DNA of 64,000 nt from Chelativorans sp. AA-79 (GCF_029457495.1 NZ_CP120361.1:868001-932000); one strand, 5' to 3'; counted from the stretch's first letter, positions 45,781-55,556 are shown. The notes: a model not told the origin generated them from the letters alone. Translations and numbers: made by a program.

Positions 45781-46386
45781 ATGAAGCTGAAATCAATGGC
45801 AGTCTGGTTGATTGTAGCAGCCGCTGCGGCATCTGATCCATCGATCGCATTGGCTCACTCCGGAGCCGGAGCGGCAACGGGCTTTTCTCACGGCTTCATC
45901 CATCCTCTCACTGGCATCGATCATATGCTGGCGATGGTCGCGGTCGGTATCCTTGCCTACCAGATCGGCGGCCGTGCGCTCTGGCTCGTTCCCCTTACCT
46001 TCGTCCTGTTCATGGTGGCAGGCGGCGCTTTGGGCGTTGCCGGAATCAACGTGCCCTATGTCGAGTTGGGCATAGCGCTCTCGGTCGTGTTGCTTGGAGG
46101 AGCGATTGCGCTTGGCATAGCCGCACCGCTCGTGATCGCCATGGCCGTCGTCGGTGTCTTCGCGATCTTTCATGGCCATGCGCATGGCGCCGAAATGCCG
46201 GTGAGCACGAATGCTCTTGGGTATGCGCTCGGCTTCGTGTCTTCGACGGCGCTCCTGCACCTCGGCGGCATCGCCGCGGGAATGCTGATCGGCCGGGCGG
46301 GGGAGCGGCGCAAGCCTGCCCTGATCCGTGTTGCCGGCGGCCTGATGACGGTCGCCGGTCTGGGTGTCCTCACCGGCATGCTCTGA
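45781..46386 (+). CDS. HupE/UreJ family protein (nickel permease-like)
   Basis: 201-residue membrane protein: signal peptide to about residue 26 ([20 protein letters not shown]), then [20 protein letters not shown] and [12 protein letters not shown] with histidines typical of HupE/UreJ, and six to seven helices. Probably imports nickel (or cobalt) for urease. The ATG at 45781 is preferred because GGAG lies 7 bases upstream. It is the first gene of the urease set, which supports a nickel role. Confidence 0.88.
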   Translation: MKLKSMAVWLIVAAAAASDPSIALAHSGAGAATGFSHGFIHPLTGIDHMLAMVAVGILAYQIGGRALWLVPLTFVLFMVAGGALGVAGINVPYVELGIALSVVLLGGAIALGIAAPLVIAMAVVGVFAIFHGHAHGAEMPVSTNALGYALGFVSSTALLHLGGIAAGMLIGRAGERRKPALIRVAGGLMTVAGLGVLTGML

Positions 46387-46454
46387 ACTCGAATCGACGC
46401 CAGGTGCGCGAGCGCCTGACCGCCGGTCGATCGCAACCCTTCGAGAGTTTCACC

Positions 46455-46757
46455 ATGCATCTCACGCCGAGAGAACTCGACAAGCTTCTGACCTACTCGC
46501 TGGCCGAAATCGCGCTGAAGCGGAAAGCCAAGGGAATCAAGCTCAATCACCCCGAATCCGTCGCCGTGCTGTCGGCCTATGTTCTCGATGGTGCCCGGGA
46601 GGGACGGCAACTCGAGGACGTCATGAAGGGCGCCCGCAAGGTGCTGAGCATTGAAGACGTGATGCCCGGCGTCGCCGATCTCATACCGATGATCCAGATC
46701 GAAGCCGTCTTCACGGACGGCAGCCGGCTTGTGACGCTCCACAAGCCAATCCAGTAG
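46455..46757 (+). CDS. ureA: Urease subunit gamma
   Basis: 100 residues: [61 protein letters not shown] standard-length structural subunit of nickel urease. The start at 46455 gives the exact family N-terminus. Confidence 0.96.
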   Translation: MHLTPRELDKLLTYSLAEIALKRKAKGIKLNHPESVAVLSAYVLDGAREGRQLEDVMKGARKVLSIEDVMPGVADLIPMIQIEAVFTDGSRLVTLHKPIQ

Positions 46758-46768
46758 GAGCAAAGCCA

Positions 46769-47227
46769 ATGCCCGGATCAGGACCCGCGAAGCGCCCGGC
46801 AGCAGCCAAGGCCGGCCCGCAGAAGCCCGGCGCCGCCACGCCGGTCGGCGGCTACGCGCTCGCCGAAACGCCGATCGAGCTCAATGCGGGGCGCCCGCGC
46901 GTGAAGCTGAAGGTGCGCAACACGGGCGACCGGCCGATCCAGGTCGGTTCCCATTTCCATTTCTTCGAGGTCAATAGGTATCTCGCCTTCGACCGGGCCG
47001 CGGCTTTCGGAATGCGGCTGGATATCCCCGCCAACACCGCCATCCGTTTCGAGCCGGGCGACGAAAAGGACGTCACCGTCGTGCCGTTCGGCGGCAAGCG
47101 GTTCGCCTATGGCTTCAACAACCTGGTTGACGGCTGGACCGGGGAGGGGCCGGCGCCGAACTACCGGCCGAACCATGAGACCGCCGTGCGGCGTGCGCGC
47201 GAACGGGGCTTCAAGACCACTTCGTGA
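46769..47227 (+). CDS. ureB: Urease subunit beta
   Basis: 152 residues. The conserved core begins at [20 protein letters not shown]; before it are about 25 residues rich in Ala/Lys/Pro ([19 protein letters not shown]) not found in the shortest beta subunits (about 100). C-terminal additions after [18 protein letters not shown] make it longer too. Both are seen in rhizobial and Brucella relatives. Overlaps the next gene's open frame, though the chosen ureC start leaves a 44-base gap. Confidence 0.94.
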   Translation: MPGSGPAKRPAAAKAGPQKPGAATPVGGYALAETPIELNAGRPRVKLKVRNTGDRPIQVGSHFHFFEVNRYLAFDRAAAFGMRLDIPANTAIRFEPGDEKDVTVVPFGGKRFAYGFNNLVDGWTGEGPAPNYRPNHETAVRRARERGFKTTS

Positions 47228-47271
47228 GTGTTCTGGAGCGCTTGAGCCCCACGAATCGAGGAAGAGAGGGA

Positions 47272-48993
47272 ATGACACAGATATCGCGCCGCCAATACGC
47301 CGATCTCTACGGCCCGACGGTCGGCGACAAGATTCGCCTGGGCGATACCGACCTTTACGTGGAAATCGAAAAGGACCTGCGCGCCGTCTATGGAGACGAG
47401 CTCCAATATGGTGGCGGCAAGACGCTGCGCGACGGCATGGGATCCGACAGCCTCTTGACCCAGGAGGCGGGCTGCCTGGACCTGGTCATCACCAATGTGA
47501 CGATCCTCGAGCCCATGCTGGGTATCGTGAAGGCCGATGTGGGCATCCGGAACGGCAGGATCGTCGGCATCGGGAAGGCCGGCAACCCCAGCACCATGGA
47601 CGGCGTGACACCGGGTCTTACGACCGGCGGCTCGACCGACGCGATATCGGGCGAGCATCTGATCCTGACCGCCGGCGGTATGGATACCCATGTTCACTTC
47701 ATCGCCCCGCAACAGACCTACGCTGCGCTCAGCAACGGAATCACGACGCTTTGGGGCGGGGGCGTCGGCCCGGCCGACGGATCGAACGGGGTGACTTCCG
47801 TCAACGGCCCGTGGAACATGGAAATGATGCTGCGGGCGATCGAGAACATCCCGATCAATGTCGGCTTTTGCGGCAAGGGAAATTCAACGGGGGTCGCACC
47901 TCTCGTCGAGCAGCTGAAGGCGGGTGCCGCAGGCTTCAAGATCCACGAGGATTACGGCACGACGCCGGCGACCATCCGCTCCTGCCTGACCATCGCGGAC
48001 GAATACGACGTCTCCGTCGCCATCCACACGGACACCTTGAACGAAGCCGGTTACGTCGAGGATACGATCGCCGCTTTCGATGGCCGGACGATCCATACGT
48101 TCCACAGCGAGGGTGCCGGCGGCGGCCATGCGCCCGACCTTCTGAAGGTCGTGGGCCAGCGAAACGTGCTGCCGAGCTCGACCAACCCGACCCTGCCGGC
48201 CGGCGTGAACTCGGTGGCGGAACTGTTCGACATGATCATGGTCTGCCACAACCTCAATCCGAACATCCCCTCGGATGTGGCCTTTGCCGAAAGCCGCGTT
48301 CGCGGCGAGACGATCGTCGCCGAAAGCGTGCTCCACGACATGGGCGCGATCTCCATCATCGGCAGCGACTCGCAGGCGATGGGCCGTATCGGCGAGAACT
48401 TCCTGCGCGCCTTCCAGACGGCCGACGCCATGAAGCGGGCGCGCGGCAAGCTTCCGGAGGATGCACCCGGCAACGACAATTTCCGCGTGCTACGCTATCT
48501 GGCGAAGGTGACGATCAATCCGACGATCGCCGCGGGCCTCTCGCATGTGATCGGCTCCGTCGAACCCGGCAAGATCGCCGATCTCGTTCTGTGGTCGCCG
48601 GCCTTCTTCGGCGCCAAGCCGAAAATGGTGATCAAGGGCGGCATGATCGCCTGGGCCAATATGGGCGATCCCAACGCTTCGCTGCCCACCCCGCAGCCTA
48701 TGTATTACCGTGCGATGTTCGGCGCGCACGGCACGGCCCTGCCCAAGACCTGCATCAGCTTCGTTTCGCAGGCTGCCTACGACGCCGGCGTGAAAGAGAC
48801 GTATGAACTGCAACGCATGGTGATGCCGGTCGAGAACACGCGTGTACTCGGCAAGGAGCACATGGTGCGTAACGCCTATCTGCCGAAAATCGACGTCAAC
48901 CCGGAGACCTTCGCGGTCAAGGTGGATGGCGTGCATGCGACGGTCGAGCCGCCAAAGAGCATCGCGCTCAACCAACTTTACTTCTTCAGCTAA
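47272..48993 (+). CDS. ureC: Urease subunit alpha
   Basis: 573-residue catalytic subunit hydrolysing urea to ammonia and carbamate. Visible sites: metal-binding His pair in [10 protein letters not shown], the carbamylated Lys in [27 protein letters not shown] with further nickel ligands, the flap Cys-His in MVCHNLNPN (second residue Asn instead of His in some relatives, without effect on the catalytic His), and Asp in GSDSQAMGR. Start [15 protein letters not shown] has an AGAGGGA site. Length is normal. Confidence 0.97.
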   Translation: MTQISRRQYADLYGPTVGDKIRLGDTDLYVEIEKDLRAVYGDELQYGGGKTLRDGMGSDSLLTQEAGCLDLVITNVTILEPMLGIVKADVGIRNGRIVGIGKAGNPSTMDGVTPGLTTGGSTDAISGEHLILTAGGMDTHVHFIAPQQTYAALSNGITTLWGGGVGPADGSNGVTSVNGPWNMEMMLRAIENIPINVGFCGKGNSTGVAPLVEQLKAGAAGFKIHEDYGTTPATIRSCLTIADEYDVSVAIHTDTLNEAGYVEDTIAAFDGRTIHTFHSEGAGGGHAPDLLKVVGQRNVLPSSTNPTLPAGVNSVAELFDMIMVCHNLNPNIPSDVAFAESRVRGETIVAESVLHDMGAISIIGSDSQAMGRIGENFLRAFQTADAMKRARGKLPEDAPGNDNFRVLRYLAKVTINPTIAAGLSHVIGSVEPGKIADLVLWSPAFFGAKPKMVIKGGMIAWANMGDPNASLPTPQPMYYRAMFGAHGTALPKTCISFVSQAAYDAGVKETYELQRMVMPVENTRVLGKEHMVRNAYLPKIDVNPETFAVKVDGVHATVEPPKSIALNQLYFFS

Positions 48994-49004
48994 GGGGGCG
49001 AGGA

Positions 49005-49574
49005 ATGATCCTGATAGAATCCGTTCTCGGCAACGCGCAGGAATCTCTTTGGAAGCAGCGGCTGGAGGCGGCCCATATCGACTGGCTCGTGCTCGACCAG
49101 TGGGAGGCGCAGAAGAATCGTCTTCGCAAGCGCATTGCCCGGGACGCGGAGATCGCGATCGCCCTCGACCGCAACACGCATCTCCATGATGGGGACGTCC
49201 TGGTGTGGAACGAGGCGGATGCTTATGCCGTCGTCGTCAAGACCAATCTGAAATCGGTCATGGTGATCGATCTCGGCGGGGTCGCGGCGCAGTCACCGCA
49301 AAACATCCTCGGCACCTGCCTGGAACTCGGCCATGCGCTTGGAAACCAGCACTGGCCGGCGGTGGTCAAAGGCGAGAAGGTGTTCGTTCCCCTGACGATC
49401 GACCAGAAGGTCATGAGCTCGGTCATGCGGACCCACGCCTTCGCCGGTGTCACGTTCGAATTCGTGCCGGGGGCCGAGGCCATCCCTTATCTAGCGCCGC
49501 ATGAGGCGCGCCGGCTGTTCGGGGGCGCTGAAGGTGTCTCCCATTCCCACGCCGATCACCATCCTCACCCTTAG
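49005..49574 (+). CDS. ureE: Urease accessory protein UreE (nickel chaperone)
   Basis: 189 residues with a His-rich C-terminus (VSHSHADHHPHP) for nickel binding, and the core GTCLELGHALGNQHWPAVVK with a conserved His. It delivers nickel to the urease-activating complex. Follows ureC by 11 bases. Confidence 0.92.
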   Translation: MILIESVLGNAQESLWKQRLEAAHIDWLVLDQWEAQKNRLRKRIARDAEIAIALDRNTHLHDGDVLVWNEADAYAVVVKTNLKSVMVIDLGGVAAQSPQNILGTCLELGHALGNQHWPAVVKGEKVFVPLTIDQKVMSSVMRTHAFAGVTFEFVPGAEAIPYLAPHEARRLFGGAEGVSHSHADHHPHP

Positions 49575-49583
49575 GCTTCTGCC

Positions 49584-50273
49584 ATGGGCGACCTGGTAAG
49601 ACTGCTGCAACTCGTCCAGTTCTCCGACTCGGCCTTGCCGGTCGGTGCCTTCACCTTTTCGAACGGGCTCGAGTCGGCAATCCAGGAGGGGGTCGTCCAC
49701 GACGCCGGTTCCCTCAAGGCATTCGTCCTGGCTGCGACACGTCAGGCAGCCACCCTCGACGGTGTGGCCCTTCTCGTGGCGCACCGCGCTGCCCAGGCAG
49801 AAGACATGGGCCTGATCGTGGCAGCCGACCATGCCGCCCACCAGCGCAAGCTCAATGAAGAGACGCGGACGATGGCCGTGCGCATGGGCCGGAAACTGGG
49901 CGAATTGGGCGAGCATATCGTCCGGACGCGGCCGCTGGCCGACTGGATGGAAATGGTCCGGGGGCGCCAGGCACCCGGCACCTTTCCCATTGGCCTCGCG
50001 CTGGTGACGAGCGGATTCGATATCGACGCACGGCATGCCTTTGCGGCGCACCAGTACGGCGTGGCTTCCATGATCCTCGGTGCGGCCCTTCGCCTGATGC
50101 GCATCACGTTCCTCGAGACCCAGGCGATCCTGTTCGAAGTGAATGCGACGGTCGAGGAGGCGTATGAGCACATCCGCACCGACACGCTCGACGACATGAA
50201 AGGCTTTGCGCCGGCCGCCGATATTCTGGCCGCCGTGCACCTGAAGGCCCACATCCGCATGTTCATGAACTGA
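49584..50273 (+). CDS. ureF: Urease accessory protein UreF
   Basis: 229-residue helical protein: [40 protein letters not shown], and [20 protein letters not shown]. In the family it bridges UreD and UreG during metallocentre assembly. Normal length; it lies 9 bases after ureE. Confidence 0.93.
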   Translation: MGDLVRLLQLVQFSDSALPVGAFTFSNGLESAIQEGVVHDAGSLKAFVLAATRQAATLDGVALLVAHRAAQAEDMGLIVAADHAAHQRKLNEETRTMAVRMGRKLGELGEHIVRTRPLADWMEMVRGRQAPGTFPIGLALVTSGFDIDARHAFAAHQYGVASMILGAALRLMRITFLETQAILFEVNATVEEAYEHIRTDTLDDMKGFAPAADILAAVHLKAHIRMFMN

Positions 50274-50284
50274 GGGGAGAGGTG

Positions 50285-50917
50285 ATGAAGAAGATAGCCC
50301 GAATCGGGGTCGGGGGGCCGGTCGGCTCCGGGAAAACAGCCATCGTCGAGGCGGTCACCCCGCTGCTCATCAAAATGGGCCTGAAGATCCTCATCGTCAC
50401 GAACGACATCGTGACGACGGAGGATGCCAAGCATGTGCAGCGCACGCTGAAAGGCACATTGATCGAGGACCGCATCATCGGTGTGGAGACCGGCGGATGC
50501 CCACACACCGCGGTGCGGGAGGATCCGAGCATGAACCTGGCTGCCGTCGAGGAAATGGAGGCCCGTTTCCCCGACACCGATCTCGTCCTGATCGAGAGTG
50601 GCGGAGACAACCTGACCCTGACATTCAGCCCGGCGCTCATCGATTTCTTCATCTATGTCATCGATGTGGCGGCGGGGGACAAGATCCCCCGCAAGAACGG
50701 GCCGGGGATCTCGCAGTCCGATATCCTGGTGATCAACAAGACCGATCTGGCGCCCCATGTGGATGCCAGCCTAGACGTGATGGACCGCGACTCGCGGCTG
50801 ATGCGCGGAGACAGGCCGTTCATCTTCACCAACTGCAAGACGGGGGAGGGCATCCCGGAACTGGTTCGCCTGATCCGTGAGAACGTGCTCTTCGATCTCG
50901 CCGTGCCTGCGGAATAA
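50285..50917 (+). CDS. ureG: Urease accessory GTPase UreG
   Basis: 210 residues: P-loop [17 protein letters not shown] near the N-terminus, [12 protein letters not shown], the metal motif [15 protein letters not shown] with Cys and His, [17 protein letters not shown] and the NKTD guanine-specificity motif. GTP-dependent nickel delivery to urease. ATG at 50285 is used; a GTG one codon upstream is in frame. Confidence 0.97.
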   Translation: MKKIARIGVGGPVGSGKTAIVEAVTPLLIKMGLKILIVTNDIVTTEDAKHVQRTLKGTLIEDRIIGVETGGCPHTAVREDPSMNLAAVEEMEARFPDTDLVLIESGGDNLTLTFSPALIDFFIYVIDVAAGDKIPRKNGPGISQSDILVINKTDLAPHVDASLDVMDRDSRLMRGDRPFIFTNCKTGEGIPELVRLIRENVLFDLAVPAE

Positions 50918-50922
50918 GGCGC

Positions 50923-51834
50923 GTGTTGCAGATCCGCGCACCGGAGCTGTCGCGTTACTGCGACGAGCCGAGACAGCTGCCGAGTGGCGGACTTGGCAAG
51001 AATGCTTCCTTGCAGCTCGGCTTTGCGCGCCGGGGGGAACGGACCGCGCTCGTCGAGCTCGGCCGCCGGGCGCCGCTCCTGGTGCAGCAGGCGCTCTACT
51101 GGGACGACGAGATGCCGAGACTGCCCTGCGTTTCCATCATCTCCAATGCCGGCGGCATTCTCCAGGGTGACCGTTACGCGATCGACATCGATCTGGCAGA
51201 GGGCGCCGAGGCGCATATCACCACGCAGGCGGCAACAAAGATCCATGAAATGGATGCGAATTTCGCCTCGCAGACCCAGGACATTACGTTGGCCGCCAAC
51301 GCCTATCTCGAATATCTGCCGCTGCCCGTTATCCCGCACAAAAATTCGCGCTTTGTCAGCCATACGCGCATCCGGCTCGATCCCACCGCGACGCTGCTTT
51401 ATTCCGAAATCCTCATGCCGGGGAGAAAGTACTACGGCGGCGGCGAGATCTTCGCCTATGAGCTCTTTTCAGCGGCCGTCCAGGCCGAAAGGCTCGACGG
51501 CGAGGCCCTGTTCTCGGAGAAGTTCGTCATCGAGCCGTGCCGGATGGACATCCGCAACCTCGCCGTCATGGACAGGTTCGACGTGTTCGCCAATGTGCTC
51601 CTCCTGACCCCGAAGGAGCAAGCCGATCGCCTCTTCGAGCAGGTCGAACCCGTATTCAGCGAAAGGGAGGGGTGGGCCGCGGGGGTGAGCCGTCTGCCCA
51701 ACAACGCCGGACTGATCTTCAAGGTGCTCGGCACGGAAACGCAGATTGTCCGTGCAAGGGTTCGGGCGTTCTGGTCGTGCGTCCGCCTCGAAGTGAAGGG
51801 CATTCCCGTTCCCGAAGAATTCCTGTGGGAGTAG
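50923..51834 (+). CDS. ureD: Urease accessory protein UreD
   Basis: 303 residues, starting at GTG: VSIISNAGGILQGDRYAIDI, ITTQAATKIHEMDANFASQT, YLPLPVIPHKNSRF, LLYSEILMPGRKYYGGGEIF. Binds apo-urease and UreFG. Its place after ureG, rather than before ureA, matches the Brucella second urease operon layout. Six bases after the ureG stop. Confidence 0.92.
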   Translation: MLQIRAPELSRYCDEPRQLPSGGLGKNASLQLGFARRGERTALVELGRRAPLLVQQALYWDDEMPRLPCVSIISNAGGILQGDRYAIDIDLAEGAEAHITTQAATKIHEMDANFASQTQDITLAANAYLEYLPLPVIPHKNSRFVSHTRIRLDPTATLLYSEILMPGRKYYGGGEIFAYELFSAAVQAERLDGEALFSEKFVIEPCRMDIRNLAVMDRFDVFANVLLLTPKEQADRLFEQVEPVFSEREGWAAGVSRLPNNAGLIFKVLGTETQIVRARVRAFWSCVRLEVKGIPVPEEFLWE

Positions 51835-51839
51835 AGGAC

Positions 51840-52859
51840 ATGAACCGGATGGCGGCCTGGTGGGAGAAGATCATCGGACGCAGCTATGCTCTCAGGCTCG
51901 TCGACATCCATCTGCGCGGCGCCGGTCAGGTGATGCTGCAGAATAATCCATTGACCGGCTTGCTCTTCATCATCGGCATAGTCTGGGGAGCGATCGCTGC
52001 CGGCGATCCGGAACCCGCCATCGGCGCCGTCGTCGGGCTGGTGGCGGCAACGCTGACGGCCATGCTTCTTCGCTCCGACAAGACCTCTCTCGAGCATGGC
52101 CTGTTCGGCTTCAACGGCATCCTGGTCGGTGCTGCGGTCCCGACCTTCCTTGTGATGGGGCCGGCGGCCTGGTTTCTCCTTGTCATCGGTGCTGCGGTCT
52201 CGACCATCGCAATGCTTGCGGTCAGCCACGTGACGAAACCATGGGGCATTCCCGCCCTGACCTTCCCCTTCGTGCTGACGACGTGGTTTCTGGTCCTTGC
52301 AGCCTATTCGTTCGGACATTTGCCGATCGGCATTATGGGGCCGCCTCAGTTGCCGGTCGCACCCGGCTCTTCCGCAGCGGGCGCCGACCTGTCGGCCGGC
52401 CTTCTCTTCAGCGCCTGCTTCCGAGGCATTTCGCAGGTGTTCCTGATCGACAACGGCATCACCGGCGTGATCTTTGTCGCAGCACTCCTCGTCAGCTCGC
52501 CCTGGGCGGCCGGGCTTGCGATCATCGGCTCGACGGTGAGTGTGCTCGGGGCTTCAGCTCTGGGGGCGAGCGCCGCCGAGATAGGCAGCGGTCTCTATGG
52601 CTTCAGCCCGGTTCTCACCGCGATCGCCCTGGGATGCGTGTTCTTTCGGCCGTCCTGGCGTGTGGCGCTGTTCGCACTGCTCGGAACGGTCTTTTCCATA
52701 ATCGTACAGGGTGCCCTGAACGCGGCGGTCGCCCCGGTCGGCATACCGACCTTCACTGCTGCCTTCGTGTTCGTGACCTGGCTCTTCCTGCTGCCGAAGG
52801 TGGACCTCGAGCCGCACCGTCATGAGCCCGTCAGCAACGGGATCATGACGGACAAATAG
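51840..52859 (+). CDS. Urea transporter
   Basis: 339-residue membrane protein of the urea transporter (UT/Yut) family, about ten helices in two inverted repeats. LVDIHLRGAGQVMLQNNPLT is the diagnostic N-terminal motif (GxGQVxxQNNPxTG), followed by FGFNGILVGAAVPTF, then the second repeat with ACFRGISQVFLIDNGIT and YGFSPVLTAIALG. It passes urea across the inner membrane to supply UreABC. Start ATG at 51840 is five bases after the ureD stop; a long upstream extension is noise inside ureD. Confidence 0.92.
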   Translation: MNRMAAWWEKIIGRSYALRLVDIHLRGAGQVMLQNNPLTGLLFIIGIVWGAIAAGDPEPAIGAVVGLVAATLTAMLLRSDKTSLEHGLFGFNGILVGAAVPTFLVMGPAAWFLLVIGAAVSTIAMLAVSHVTKPWGIPALTFPFVLTTWFLVLAAYSFGHLPIGIMGPPQLPVAPGSSAAGADLSAGLLFSACFRGISQVFLIDNGITGVIFVAALLVSSPWAAGLAIIGSTVSVLGASALGASAAEIGSGLYGFSPVLTAIALGCVFFRPSWRVALFALLGTVFSIIVQGALNAAVAPVGIPTFTAAFVFVTWLFLLPKVDLEPHRHEPVSNGIMTDK

Positions 52860-52949
52860 CCGATCCGCCGCCCAAGACGACGTCCTGCCCGCCAGCGAGG
52901 CGCACGACGCAGAACCAGGCTCGTTCAAGATCTTGGGTCAGGGACCGGA

Positions 52950-52994
52950 TGGTGGGCGTGACAGGGATTGAACCTGTGACCCCTACGATGTCAA
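52950..52994 (-). other. tRNA-Val(GAC) 3' half: putative prophage attachment site (att)
   Basis: On the minus strand it reads TTGACATCGTAGGGGTCACA then GGTTCAATCCCTGTCACGCC and CACCA: anticodon loop with GAC, the 3' anticodon stem, variable loop, a perfect T-arm (ACAGG/CCTGT around TTCAATC), 3' acceptor strand and CCA end. Immediately upstream (52995-53040, minus direction) there is no 5' anticodon stem CTACG, no D-arm and no GGGCGTG 5' acceptor strand, so it is not a functional gene. This is what an integrase leaves at one end when phage inserts into the 3' half of a tRNA gene. Confidence 0.8.
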
Positions 52995-53132
52995 CATTGT
53001 TCCCGTGCCTGAACCACGCAGAATGCCGAGAAAAGGGCACTACGCGCAAGGGCATTTCCGGCATGGGGTTCCCTCTGCGTTCCGGTTTTCAGGTTCCCTG
53101 GACCTAGAGGGAACTATGTGTCCCGTGCTCCC

Positions 53133-53408
53133 TTATCGCGCCGCTCGCGCCCTTTGCGCCGAGGCGTTCGATGGCAGCGAGATCAGCACGCGCACCCTCC
53201 GCGAATAGCACATCGGGCACATGAGCCGCTCGCCCAGGCGTGCGACGGGGAAGTTGGGGCCGCGCGTGCAGAGGAGGGTCGATAGGTCCAACGTGGCCGA
53301 ATAGGCGCATTCCCGATGCTTCTTCAGGCCATCACCTTTCCCGCCGGCGCATCGCATCTCGATGCGCACGCTATAGACCCATGCATCCCACAGCGTCTCT
53401 ATCTGCAT
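53133..53408 (-). CDS. Small hypothetical protein with Cys pair, 91 aa
   Basis: 91 residues: [20 protein letters not shown], a Cys in [32 protein letters not shown] and [10 protein letters not shown]. The MCPMC pair with the upstream cysteines looks like a small zinc ribbon. Similar small proteins (TRGP-FP-x-L...CP-x-C-x-SRRV) occur in rhizobial genomes and phages; the function is unknown. Divergent from the SRAP gene. Confidence 0.65.
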   Translation of the reverse strand: MQIETLWDAWVYSVRIEMRCAGGKGDGLKKHRECAYSATLDLSTLLCTRGPNFPVARLGERLMCPMCYSRRVRVLISLPSNASAQRARAAR

Positions 53409-53462
53409 GCCCTATGAAAGAGGAACAAATTCCTCGCGCGTCAAGAGCCCCTTGACTCTTTT

Positions 53463-53477
53463 GTTCCGTTTTCGTTC
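53463..53477 (+). promoter_or_regulatory. LexA (SOS) box, alphaproteobacterial type
   Basis: GTTC at 53463-53466, seven bases, GTTC at 53474-53477: exact GTTC-N7-GTTC, the LexA site of Rhizobiales. It overlaps where the -10 would be for a TTGACT -35 at 53452-53457 and lies 31 bases before the SRAP start. Two small inverted repeats (53420-53435 and 53440-53456) lie just upstream. Confidence 0.7.
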
Positions 53478-53508
53478 ACTGTCGGCCGAATACGCGAGGA
53501 GCAAGCCC

Positions 53509-54297
53509 GTGTGCAATCTCTACAACGCCACCACCAATCATGAAGCGATCCGGCAATTCTCGCTGTTCATCAGGGACTTGGCCGGCAATCTGGAACCATC
53601 CATTCAGGTCTATCCCGATACGCCGGCGCCGATCGTCAGGAACGGCAGGGATGGCGAACGCGAACTGGTGCGCGTGCGGTGGGGCTTGCCCTCCTCCAGC
53701 CAGGCGCTGTTTCAGGCAGCGAAGAAGCGCGCCGACAAGCTTCGCGCCAAGGGCAAGGACTTCGATTTCGACGACCTGCTGAAGATGGAGCCCGATCGCG
53801 GCACGACCAATGTGCGCCGCGTCGACAGCAAGCATTGGGCGCGATGGCTCGGCGTGCCGAACCGCTGCGTCGTTCCCTTCACCAGCTTTGCCGAGCCGGA
53901 TCCTGCCAGGGCCAACGGAGGGCCGATCCCGAACGCATGGTTCGCCTTGAGCGATGAACGTCCGCTCGCCTTCTTCGCCGGCATATGGGTTCCGGACTGG
54001 GAGTCGGTCCGAAAGGTGAAGGAAGGCCGGATCTGCATCGATCTTTTCGGCTTCCTGACGACGGACGCGAACGGCATCGTCGGTCCGATCCACCCGAAGG
54101 CCATGCCCGCGATCCTCACCTCGAGGGAGGAGATCGAGACGTGGATGACAGCGCCCTGGGAGGAGGCTCGGGCCCTGCAACGCCCCTTGCCCGATCACAT
54201 GCTGAAGATCGTCGACGCGCCGGCCGTGCCGGATGACGGCCTCGAGAAGAAGCTCGACCAGGTCGCGTCGAATGAAAACCAGCCGGGGCTGCTATGA
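53509..54297 (+). CDS. SOS response-associated peptidase (SRAP/HMCES/YedK family)
   Basis: 262 residues from a GTG start: [20 protein letters not shown] puts the catalytic Cys at position 2, which in the family bonds to abasic sites in single-stranded DNA. Later motifs diverge from Yed[14 protein letters not shown] where NARAET is usual, [15 protein letters not shown], and [12 protein letters not shown] for the H-x-RMP segment. The start is fixed by the Cys2 rule and an AGGAG site. A LexA box is directly upstream, so it should be DNA-damage inducible. Prophage-encoded, probably protecting phage or host DNA. Confidence 0.88.
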   Translation: MCNLYNATTNHEAIRQFSLFIRDLAGNLEPSIQVYPDTPAPIVRNGRDGERELVRVRWGLPSSSQALFQAAKKRADKLRAKGKDFDFDDLLKMEPDRGTTNVRRVDSKHWARWLGVPNRCVVPFTSFAEPDPARANGGPIPNAWFALSDERPLAFFAGIWVPDWESVRKVKEGRICIDLFGFLTTDANGIVGPIHPKAMPAILTSREEIETWMTAPWEEARALQRPLPDHMLKIVDAPAVPDDGLEKKLDQVASNENQPGLL

Positions 54298-54310
54298 GCA
54301 AGGAGGCGTC

Positions 54311-54505
54311 ATGCTGAAGAACGAACCCTACGTGCCCACTGGAATACAAATCGGCCAGGTGGAGGACGATGCCGGCGCAACGCTCGGAGTGCTCACCTTC
54401 GAGACGGACGACGGTGAAATCAGCGTCTATATCAACAAGCAGGCAGCCGATGTTTTGGAGAAGGCGGTCGGCCGGTTGCAGCACGTGCTCGGCAAGAGCA
54501 GTTGA
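54311..54505 (+). CDS. Hypothetical protein, 64 aa
   Basis: 64 residues after AGGAGG: MLKNEPYVPTGIQIGQVEDD, then AGATLGVLTFETDDGEISVY and a helical end. No family recognised; plausible small soluble protein. 13 bases after SRAP, so possibly cotranscribed and SOS-linked. Confidence 0.6.
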   Translation: MLKNEPYVPTGIQIGQVEDDAGATLGVLTFETDDGEISVYINKQAADVLEKAVGRLQHVLGKSS

Positions 54506-54540
54506 AGGTGGCAAATGGCCTTGCATAGGAGGCTGAGCCG

Positions 54541-55002
54541 ATGCCGCACTTCATCAGCACCATCCAGGATCTCATCGACTTCGAGTATCACGTCACGGCC
54601 TACTGCGGGCGCTGGCCACACTGCAGCCGTTCCAACGCGCTCGACCTCAAAGCCTTGAGAAAGAGGCTCGGGCCGAGCTATGTTCTTGCGGCCGACAGCC
54701 CTTTCACGCGCGCTCTGGTCTGCCAGCGCTGCGGACACAAGGGAGGGGAGATCCGCTTGTCAGCGGCCTATACATCGGGGGCCGCGGCAAAGAAGGATAT
54801 GGAGCTGGGAATGCGAGACAGGTATGTCGCGATGCCGGACGATGATCACCCAGGCATGTGGCGGGTGGTCGACCGCGCCACCGGCAAGACCTATGCCAAT
54901 GAAGAAGAGCCACAGGGCGCCCTCGATCGGCACGATGCTCTTGAGCTTGCGGAGATCCTGAACAGCCCGGAATCGTTCTACGCCGGCGAGATGCGCACCT
55001 GA
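54541..55002 (+). CDS. Hypothetical protein with CxxC pair, 153 aa
   Basis: 153 residues after TAGGAGG. FISTIQDLIDFEYHVTAYCG, then LVCQRCGHKGGEIRLSAAY with one CxxC pair plus earlier cysteines (YCGRWPHC) that together could bind zinc, and an acidic C-terminus. Not recognised further. Third in the plus-strand set that begins with SRAP. Confidence 0.65.
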   Translation: MPHFISTIQDLIDFEYHVTAYCGRWPHCSRSNALDLKALRKRLGPSYVLAADSPFTRALVCQRCGHKGGEIRLSAAYTSGAAAKKDMELGMRDRYVAMPDDDHPGMWRVVDRATGKTYANEEEPQGALDRHDALELAEILNSPESFYAGEMRT

Positions 55003-55018
55003 AACCGGAGGAAGAAGG

Positions 55019-55192
55019 ATGCCAGAGAAAGATGACCGCCAGTTGCGCCTCCTCTGCATGGGCGTACATCAAAAGACCTGGGACATGGCGACCGAAGAAG
55101 AGCGCGAGCACTGCCGCAGCATCGCGCGCGACATGGAACGCATCAACGAAGCGCTCTGGCCGACACATCCGGCAGCCAAAACGCAGCACTAG
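55019..55192 (+). CDS. Small hypothetical protein, 57 aa
   Basis: A 57-codon gene following GGAGGAAG: MPEKDDRQLRLLCMGVHQKT, then a Glu-rich helix (ATEEEREHCRSIARDMERI). No family recognised. Its stop overlaps the convergent gene's stop region by 4 bases. Probably the last gene of the plus-strand set. Confidence 0.55.
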   Translation: MPEKDDRQLRLLCMGVHQKTWDMATEEEREHCRSIARDMERINEALWPTHPAAKTQH

Positions 55193-55479
55193 GCTGTTGG
55201 CGTCTGCCGAGCCGGCACGTAGAGGGCTTCCCGCGCTCCATCGGTCAGGGTGACCACGTTCGCCTCCGAGAACCATCCGGCTTCGACATATTTGGGCACG
55301 ATCCGGAGCTTCGTGCCTTTCAGCGCTTCCGCCTGGTGCGGCACATAATGCGCGGAGCGCTCTCCGTCCGTGATGACGACGGCGCCTTCTGGCGTCACGG
55401 CCGCAATCATCAGGTCGTCGCCCTCCATGCTCTCGGAGCGCGGCAACGCAGCCTGGAAATTCTCGTCATAACGCGACAT
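55189..55479 (-). CDS. Hypothetical protein, 96 aa
   Basis: 96 residues: DDLMIAAVTPEGAVVITDGE, RSAHYVPHQAEALKG, NVVTLTDGAREALYVPARQT. Contains two roughly similar beta-rich halves (xVITDGxRxAxYVP; xTLTDGAREALYVP), so an internal duplication. Function unknown. It stands apart from the lysis operon, behind a terminator. Confidence 0.6.
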   Translation of the reverse strand: MSRYDENFQAALPRSESMEGDDLMIAAVTPEGAVVITDGERSAHYVPHQAEALKGTKLRIVPKYVEAGWFSEANVVTLTDGAREALYVPARQTPTA

Positions 55480-55516
55480 GCCGCTTCAACCCGGGCCAAC
55501 GCCGTAGGTTCCAAAC

Positions 55517-55556
55517 GCAAAAAGGACCCCTCCCGGCCCGAAGGCCAAGGAGGGGC
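55517..55556 (-). terminator. Intrinsic terminator of the lysis operon
   Basis: CCCCTCC (55527-55533) pairs with GGAGGGG (55549-55555); on the minus strand the hairpin is followed by TCCTTTTTGCG. It is 90 bases beyond the last lysis-region gene. Confidence 0.75.

Noticed and set aside
52950..53040. Functional tRNA-Val gene
   Set aside because: 5' acceptor strand, D-arm and 5' anticodon stem are missing; only the 3' half is present.
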